This document shows, in pieces, positions 58,001 through 64,000 of a DNA stretch of 64,000 bases. Under the pieces are notes generated by a model. The model had not been told where the DNA came from and did no database searches. It saw nothing but the letters and a program-made list of their open reading frames with translations. Origin of the DNA: Ophiodon elongatus (lineage: Eukaryota; Chordata; Actinopteri; Perciformes; Hexagrammidae); the NCBI GenBank assembly GCA_016806645.1, contig JACSYO010001791.1, positions 1,573,501 through 1,637,500 of the forward strand. Direction: 5' to 3'. The first letter of the stretch is position 1, and each line of letters opens with the position of its first letter. The position numbers were made by a program, and so were the translations under genes.

Positions 58001-60430
58001 GAGGCCTGAGGCCGTGCTTCATTAGAGGCGATGAGGAAAGTCTGGGAGGAGCAGCTGGAGACAGAGTAGAGGACACATTGGGGGGCGTTGAGATTTGTGG
58101 CGGAGTAGATTCTACATCAGAGGGTGATACTAGAGGAGGCCCGGGGACAGATGTGGGCGACTCAGAGACCCGAGGAGGTGTTGAGGCCTTGGTAGATGCA
58201 GAGAGCAGAGATGACACTGAAAGGGTAGGTGTATTAACGGCTGTCTCTCTGACGGGGGAAGCCATTTCTGGTCGCTGAGCTGCCGGCTGTTCAGAATGCT
58301 GACGGTAATCAGGTCCCACATGAGCTGAACTTTTGGGTAGCCTATGGGCAACAGGTGCCCTTTCCATGCCATTATAGCTGGTATCTACGTCCTCGACAGC
58401 TTCTCTCGTGTGCCCTGGGAAAGGAATAAACAAAATTGTCATTAAAAAAAATAAGGCGATTAAGTGTTTTGTATATGATGAATTCACAGTGAGTGTATAA
58501 TGTATTGAAGAGTTAAATGGTCACTGTTTTACATAATCAAACAGTGGCACCTGCTGGTTGAATCTTAGCACTATCCCACCGCTGAGCACCGACATGAATC
58601 CTGGCCTGATATTAAACATTCATGTGCAAGAAATAACTAGCAGGGCTAGATTGCATTATTTTCATTATCAATACATTTGCTGACTATTTTCTAATTTTGT
58701 CTAAAAATTAAGTGAAAAGTGGCCATTACAATTTCCCAGAGCTCAAAGTGACACATTCAGACGACTTGTTCAGTCTGATCAAAAGTGCAAAACCAGATGA
58801 TATCCATTTTAGTACTATAAAAGACTAAATAGATATACATAAAATAACAATGTAAACAATAATATAACACTTGACATTTGAGAAGCTGAAACCCAAAATA
58901 ATGACTAAAATTATTAACCAATAATGAACAATTAACTTCCATTCAGATGCCACAGAAAGCAAATGCAACCAGGGAGTGCCATGTTTTAATATGATCAGCA
59001 GCCGGGATGACTAGGCCAAGTATGTACAAAGAGGAAGAGGACCATATGACTGTATGAATATCACTCTACTGGTGACATCTAAGGAGGAAATGTGAAGTAG
59101 AGGAGACGATTTCATTTATGAGGAAATAGAAGTTTGATAGATACCAGTAGTGTCAACATGTTGAACTAACCAATTCCAGGCACAAATGTAATATCATTAG
59201 CTTTTTGTGGAAACTAGAGAAACACAAAAGGACAGACGTGATCAAATTAGACAAAACATTCCTCAAAACACATCTGTAATGTAAAAGTTTAAATGGTCAC
59301 CTTGCATGACGGTAGATATCCCCACATTGCTAGCATGGGGGCTCCGTTCCCTGCTGTGATCCTTGGGCGATCCACTATCCTGCACTGTTGACGGAGACAT
59401 CATTGGTGTTGAGGACATTCCCACTGGGAGTGGACTGCCAGTGCCCCCTCTGCCTAAGCTGTGGTGCTGCGGGCTGCCATGTGAAGGAGTAAAATTCTGG
59501 GCAGCTGGCGGCATCATCTGAGCCTGGCCTTGGGGCTGAGACTGCTGTGATGGCTGTTGCTGAGGAGATGGAAGGGACGGGTGCTGGGGTTGATGCTGGT
59601 AGTAGGGCATCCCATTAGGCATCAGGCCATAATGCTGTGGTTGCTGGTGCTGCTGGTGGTGGTGGTGTGGGAGACGGTGGGAGTGGAGGTGCTGCTGTGA
59701 CGGCTGATGCGGGGTGGGTTGTAAGGACTGCTGCTGGTGATGTTGTGATGGTGTTATTCCAGGATGTGCCTGACTCGGGTATGTCCCATACATACTGTGG
59801 GAGTTATAACTTATCTGCTGTGGGCCAGGGTTACTCCTGTTCCAGTACTGACTCCCAGTCAGAGGCATGTTTGGTGGGCCAGCCACAGGGGGCTGGTGGG
59901 AGCTTTCAACACCCCCATTCAGTTGGTACTGTCCATGACCCTGGAAGTGGTGCTGTGACTGAGGCTGCACCATCCCGGGTGTAGGCTGCTTCTGGTGCAT
60001 CCCGTGCCCAGGAGAGTTGCCCATGGCTGGACCGTACTGCGGGTGACCTCCCCACAAGTAGTCGTAGCCCATGCTGCTCTGGTGGTGGTTGCTCATGTGT
60101 GGGTACGGAGCTGTTGGTGGGTGGGAACCAGGCACCCCGGACCCGAGTACAGTAGTGACGCCATTCACATTCATTTCGCCATTTAAATCTGTTCGACAGA
60201 AGAACATTAATAACAAAGTTAAAAAAGAGAAAGTGAAGTCCGGCTACATGTACATGACTTGTTCACAATAAAGTACATTTTTATCTGAAGACCAAAAAAT
60301 ACTCACTCTTCCCCTGCTGAGGAAAACTCATGGAGGACCCATTCGTATAAAGAGAATCCCCTGAGGAGAGTTTCAGTCCTGAGTTTGCTGAGGAGTGGGT
60401 GTCATAGTTGAAATGATTATTTGACTCCAT
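45882..60430 (-). CDS. baz2a: bromodomain adjacent to zinc finger domain 2A (TIP5, NoRC subunit)
   Basis: Twenty-nine coding exons on the minus strand join in phase to 8,100 bases, about 2,699 residues (human about 1,905): 60307-60430, 59301-60188, 56351-58414, 55816-56091, 55341-55718, 55152-55215, 54565-54673, 54297-54398, 53911-54133, 53726-53787, 53568-53633, 53078-53470, 52728-52982, 52411-52625, 52246-52320, 51978-52152, 51821-51883, 51592-51736, 50873-51468, 50422-50761, 50066-50221, 49735-49895, 48818-48883, 48421-48704, 48194-48329, 47898-48044, 47399-47631, 47098-47241, 45882-46041. Baz2a with SMARCA5 forms NoRC, which silences rDNA. Order: Gln/Ser/Pro-rich N half (1-1240), TAM/MBD (about 1244-1335), AT-hooks, basic coiled region, DDT (about 1590-1710), D-TOX-like motifs, more AT-hooks, PHD (2473-2521), bromodomain (about 2600-2699). 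The start MESNNHFNY and QQGK motif match Baz2a, not Baz2b. The start ATG opens its exon directly after the acceptor AG. Confidence 0.93.
46164..46233. repeat. (TG)n microsatellite
   Basis: About 70 bases of TG in the last baz2a intron. Confidence 0.96.
47898..48044 (-). other. baz2a: Baz2a PHD finger exon
   Basis: A single 49-residue exon. It has C-X2-C (CQVC), C-X2-C (CDGC), C/H-X-Y-C (CHMYC) and C-X2-C (CPTC) zinc ligands with the conserved GDWFC. It is followed by a Lys/Arg-rich linker exon (47399-47631) with an acidic Ser cluster (EDDSSEDETS). Confidence 0.93.
48956..49044. repeat. (AC)n microsatellite, about 88 bases
   Basis: One of the longest pure dinucleotide tracts in the window, in a baz2a intron (GT in the transcript). 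Confidence 0.97.
49240..49640 (+). repeat. interspersed teleost repeat
   Basis: 'cagccttgcgattgtattc', 'aaaaggtcacagtgaccttt', 'gatcctgagatattattcag' and 'cggccacagctctcgccag' then 'ggcataaaa' match a very common dispersed fish repeat. Inside a baz2a intron. Non-coding. Confidence 0.65.
52411..52982 (-). other. baz2a: Baz2a DDT-domain exons
   Basis: Exons 52728-52982 and 52411-52625. The text FAHCLAVVEFLHGYGKVIG, then KDVPSLATMQEGLLG and the helical VSEVLRVFLESHG region, match the DDT domain of BAZ proteins, which binds the ISWI ATPase SMARCA5. Confidence 0.85.
54297..55215 (-). other. baz2a: Baz2a TAM (MBD-like) domain exons
   Basis: Exons 55152-55215, 54565-54673 and 54297-54398. Key residues: HGWRREIRVKK, GETWYYTPCGRRMKQFPE and REHFSFSPRMPVGDFYEER. 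In mammals this domain binds structured RNA such as promoter-associated RNA rather than methyl-CpG. The 64-base exon is easily missed. Confidence 0.9.
56351..60188 (-). other. baz2a: Baz2a long low-complexity N-terminal exons
   Basis: Exons 59301-60188 (296 codons, rich in Gln, His, Pro and Ser) and 56351-58414 (688 codons, rich in Ser, Thr and Pro, ending in an acidic Asp/Glu/Ser stretch). Frame is open throughout and splice phases fit. Sequence beyond the first 45 residues has little likeness to human that I can recall. Confidence 0.85.
58640..58900. repeat. fragment of the GCTGCAAC-end element
   Basis: 'tgacacattcagacgacttg' and 'tgacatttgagaagctgaaa' match the family internal text. In baz2a intron between the two long N-terminal exons. 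Confidence 0.5.
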
Positions 60431-60689
60431 CTGGGAAAAAAAAAAAACCCACAGATTTACACTCAATATCCATTCAAGTAAAACGTAAAAGAAGTGGACG
60501 CAAATGCTTCACGGGGCTAAGATGCATGTGTCTATCACACTGAATCACAAACAAGTATTATTCCATGAATTCCGCACGCAGCTTTGAACACGACACGCAA
60601 TTATGTACAAAAAATGTCTCTCCCCAGATGATTTTGTCAGCTGCAACTTGGTGACAGCACCATTTCGTTCCAACAACAACCGTCAAAAT

Positions 60690-61450
60690 GTCGCAGCAAC
60701 GGCGACAGCGGACGCCAGGCCCCGGCGAGCGTAGTGGACAGACCGGGATATCTCACGGTAGAAGCTGCTAACGTGAGCTCGACCCGATGCACCGGGGAAA
60801 CGGCCCAAACTCTACCCGAAGAACCGGCGGCGGCCTCGGCCGAGTATCAACGGATCAGATCTCACAGTCAGTCCCGAGGCCTGAAGCGTAATCACCCGCT
60901 GCTTAACAGCCACACACGCACACACACACGTAACACACGTAACACCAAAGTGTGGATACTCGATTTCCTAATTCAGCTAAAGGCCGTTTGCAAGCGCCGC
61001 GCGAGCCGCGTTCCTCCGACGACCGACTCACTTTCAAAGCGCTCGCTCGCCCGCAGAGCTAACGGCCGATACCGGGGACGTTACACACGGGAGGTCGGTC
61101 CATCGGTAGGCTGGAAGTACCGGTTGGTTTACCGTGAAACGTCAGACCGAAACACCCGCTCCGGCTCCAAGGTTATTTAGCTAAATCATCACAATAGAGC
61201 GGCGCTAAGAGGCGCTAGCTACGCGGCTAACTAGCATCATCAACGGTCGTCCCGGGGTCCTCGCGCTCCGCGTGAGCTCGTAACCAGGTGGAGGGTGTCG
61301 CAGCCACGCTGGTTGAGGAACCGCGACAAAAAATAAAAATACCAACCAGTGTGTCGGTGCCGACCGACGCTAACTCACCCGCTGTCGCGTGTGAACAGAC
61401 GGGAGGCGTGCTCCTCCTTTTGTTCACGGGCTAACGTGGAGCTAGCAGCC
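60690..61450 (-). promoter_or_regulatory. baz2a: baz2a CpG-rich promoter and non-coding exon 1 region
   Basis: About 750 bases with dense CpG, in sharp contrast to the AT-rich flanks. Since the first coding exon begins exactly at its ATG after an acceptor, a non-coding exon 1 must lie upstream. A good minus-strand donor, GCGG|GTGAGTTAG, would end it at 61379. Transcription probably starts near 61.4-61.5 kb. No TATA box stands out. Confidence 0.5.
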
Positions 61451-61829
61451 AGATGAAGTTACATTGTTTACGCTGCACGCACACAGACACACATTTTTTT
61501 TTGCAGAGCATCCTCCTCCTCCCACACTGCCACCACCATCAAAAGTTTCGCTGATATTTCAGGTTAAAGCTGTCCAACCTTTCGGGTCCTCTGGCTCTCG
61601 AAGCGCAGGTGCTTCTAAGACCTTCGTCTCGTGTGCGGGTGGAGAGGGCACAGCGGTAAATAATAAACAACTAGTTCCCAACCATTGGGGTTTAAATTAG
61701 CAAACATGGCTGGTGTGATCCATTGCAGCCATGATCACAGAACAGAGCGAGCAGGAGAGTAAACGTCCCAACAACAACCGCGTACACATCCGGTCACATG
61801 TCCTCACGAGACTTCACAAGAAAATCCCC

Positions 61830-62170
61830 GATTATAATAACAATGACCAGAATCACCTATAGTATTATGTATTGCTATTTACAATAATAGCAATGACCAG
61901 AATCACGTAGCGTTATAGTATTAGAATATGTATTGTTATTTATAATAATAACAATGACAAGAATTACCTATAATATTAGTATATGTATTATTTATAATAA
62001 CAATGACCAGAATCACGTATAGTAATAGTATATGCATTATTATTTATGATAACAATAGTATATGTACTGTTACCAGAATCACATATATATCAGTATGTGT
62101 ATTGTTATTTATAATAACAATGACCAGAATCACGTATAGTAATAGTATATGTATTGTTATTTATAATAAT
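61830..62170. repeat. AT-rich minisatellite, unit about 55-70 bases
   Basis: 'aacaatgaccagaatcac' followed by 'tatagtattagtatatgtat' and 'tgttatttataat' recurs five or more times with variation. Confidence 0.85.
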
Positions 62171-62386
62171 GAACATGTGCCAGAGTTTAATCAAAGGTTA
62201 CAACAGAAGAATAAGAAAAAAGACAATAAACCAAAAATATAAACATATATGAATAATAGAGTAATAAGTATTAAGTGTATAAGAGGGAATACTGACACTA
62301 GTGCGAAATAGAATAGCATATCAAGAGTAAGGTAAATATAATAAACCAATCCACTGACATAGCAAAAGTAAACTACAACATAAGAT

Positions 62387-62392
<6 letters not shown>

Positions 62393-62420
<28 letters not shown>
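62393..62420. repeat. (TA)n microsatellite
   Basis: Pure TA run between the minisatellite and the LINE fragment. Confidence 0.9.
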
Positions 62421-62473
62421 CATACATACACAGGTAGTGCATTCTAATATATAACTACCTGTGTGTCTTCATC

Positions 62474-62668
62474 ATGCAGAAAAGTGTCGGACAATACTCT
62501 TTTGACTTCCTTATGCTCACTGTCCTAAATGCCAGAACGGAAATGGGAAAAAGGGCTTTTGTGTACTCTGCACCCTCATCATGGAATATGTTGCAGAATG
62601 ATTTAAAACTCAAAGAACTGATACCACTTACTGTTTTCAAACAGAAAACACAGAACAAGACAAGTTAA
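62474..62668 (+). pseudogene. LINE ORF2 C-terminal fragment
   Basis: A 64-residue reading frame contains RTEMGKRAFVYSAPSSWNML and KELIPLTVFKQ. These resemble the C-terminal end downstream of reverse transcriptase in L2/Rex-type fish LINEs (pattern K-x-F-x-x-x-A-P-x-x-W-N-x-L, then L-x-x-F-K). No reverse transcriptase core is next to it, so it is a 5'-truncated relic. Confidence 0.6.
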
Positions 62669-62753
62669 AAGAAACTAAAAGTTAAGAGACAGTGACATAA
62701 CTGAGTTACATTAAGAAACATTGACATTTTTGGGAACCTGCCTCTATTTCTTT

Positions 62754-62756
<3 letters not shown>

Positions 62757-62792
<36 letters not shown>

Positions 62793-62852
62793 CAACATAT
62801 ATATATATTATATATCATCATATATATATATTATTATATAACACATATATAT

Positions 62853-62895
<43 letters not shown>

Positions 62896-63121
62896 TACAC
62901 ACATATTATATATCACATATTATTATATATATTATATACACACATATATATATTCCATCATATATATAAACACACACATATATATATATACACACATAAA
63001 AATACAAAACACATATATATATATATAACAACATATATATATTACATATATATATATATACACACATATATATATTATATACATATATATATATATACAC
63101 ATACATATATTAAACACACAT

Positions 63122-63157
<36 letters not shown>

Positions 63158-63163
63158 ATATAT

Positions 63164-63226
<63 letters not shown>

Positions 63227-63227
63227 T
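62757..63227. repeat. long TA-rich simple-sequence block with TACACACA islands
   Basis: About 470 bases of (TA)n broken by short ACACA, TCATCA and TTATTA pieces. It reads in any frame as Tyr-Ile repeats without coding meaning. Confidence 0.95.
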
Positions 63228-64000
63228 AAACATACATCAACAATCAATAATTGAGCAGGAGTAAAAAGTAAGTGTGGGGAAGAAATATTTAGCAGCATGA
63301 AATTTAAATACTCTATTAAGGTAGCCTACAACACCTCAGTACCAGTATTTGAGTAGGTGTACAGGTGTACATATTTAATTGCTTTCCACCGCTGTGTAAC
63401 ACCAACACAAATGGTTAATGGCCAATATTAATACTGATGCGAATCTAGGCTTTTATTTTAATGTGCTCCAGGGTGAAAACAGGAAACTAGTATTGCAAAT
63501 TACAGGCACTTTCTCGGAAATGACAGTGAGGAAATCAGGCCTGCAGAGGAAGTATGCTAATATTCTGGGCCGACGAGCATGAAGGTTTCTGGGTCCTAGC
63601 ACCGAAATAGGCACAATAACAAGTTACACAAAAATTGTCTCAGGTAGAAATACTGTAATATAAGTAGGACTAATAGTCTATTAGGTTAAACATGTCTAAA
63701 AATAACTTGTTTAGACAACAAAAAGGGACATTGTATCTTAAAAACTATTTCACAATCACACCAAATGATACGTTTACAGTGCTGCGCTCCAAAGATGATG
63801 AATCTTAAAAACAATGGTCAAATATTACGAGGACGTTCAAATTTAAATGTCATTACTCCACGACATTACGCTGCTGTAGTTGTCTTTGCAACAGTTGAAA
63901 TACTTTATCCGAAACATATTTCAGGAAAAAAACATTTCCTGACTTTAGGATGTTTAATGAATTTTACATTACATCTGTAACCAGCTTAGAAGCGCAACTT

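Larger units (their letters stand above)
61480..64000. other. region upstream of baz2a
   Basis: No gene seen. It consists of a tandem repeat (61830-62170), a LINE ORF fragment (62474-62668), a large TA-rich block (62757-63227) and about 770 bases of unremarkable AT-rich sequence to the end. Confidence 0.6.

Noticed and set aside
57961..58278. Plus-strand frame rich in Gly and Asp opposite the large Baz2a exon
   Set aside because: Mirrors the Ser/Thr/Pro codons of the minus-strand exon. No independent support.
59637..59984. Plus-strand reading frame of 115 codons opposite the Baz2a Gln-rich exon
   Set aside because: An antisense shadow of a long open coding exon with skewed composition. No splice or family evidence.
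45882..60430. Identity as baz2b
   Set aside because: The MESNNHFNY start, the QQGK motif and the following Asn-Gly text match BAZ2A. BAZ2B begins quite differently.
62721..62969. Tyr-Ile-rich reading frames around 62.7-63.1 kb on both strands
   Set aside because: Direct translation of TA dinucleotide repeats.

Overview
The window is a piece of vertebrate nuclear DNA, almost certainly from a ray-finned fish, probably a percomorph teleost. The evidence is GT-AG split genes with moderate introns, many long CA/TG microsatellites, several interspersed repeats I recognise from teleost genomes, and coding exons that match known vertebrate proteins. There are no prokaryotic features, tRNA genes, rRNA genes or CRISPR arrays that I can support. 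All exon coordinates were worked out by hand from splice sites and reading phase; in every model the phases join without a break.

Layout from left to right. (1) 321-5313, plus strand: the last ten coding exons of ncoa3 (nuclear receptor coactivator 3), ending in the family's Lys-Tyr-Cys C terminus, then a long 3' UTR or downstream stretch. (2) 11143-26819, plus strand: complete rbm38, an RRM RNA-binding protein, in four exons with a last intron of nearly 12 kb full of repeats. (3) 31536-32789, minus strand: complete mip (aquaporin 0, the lens water channel), four exons, 263 residues. (4) 36051-40514, minus strand: a second, divergent aquaporin, probably aqp14, directly upstream of mip in the same orientation. 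(5) 45882-60430, minus strand: the complete coding part of baz2a (TIP5, the large subunit of the nucleolar remodelling complex NoRC), 29 coding exons and about 2,699 residues, with a CpG-rich promoter region at about 60.7-61.45 kb. (6) 61.8-63.3 kb: tandem repeats, very long TA-rich simple sequence and a LINE coding fragment.

The genes do not form an operon-like unit. The mip and aqp14 pair looks like a tandem aquaporin cluster. From memory of the human map, ncoa3 and rbm38 correspond to 20q13 while mip and baz2a correspond to 12q13, so the window joins two human blocks.

The most interesting points are: the second aquaporin, whose selectivity-filter Phe and His are both Val; two arrays of the same degenerate repeat in opposite orientation on either side of mip; paired GCTGA-type half-sites and perfect hairpins upstream of mip; a strongly enlarged, Gln/His-rich and Asp-Ser repeat-bearing N-terminal half of Baz2a; and GU-rich tracts in the sense strand of rbm38. 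I found no wholly new gene system.
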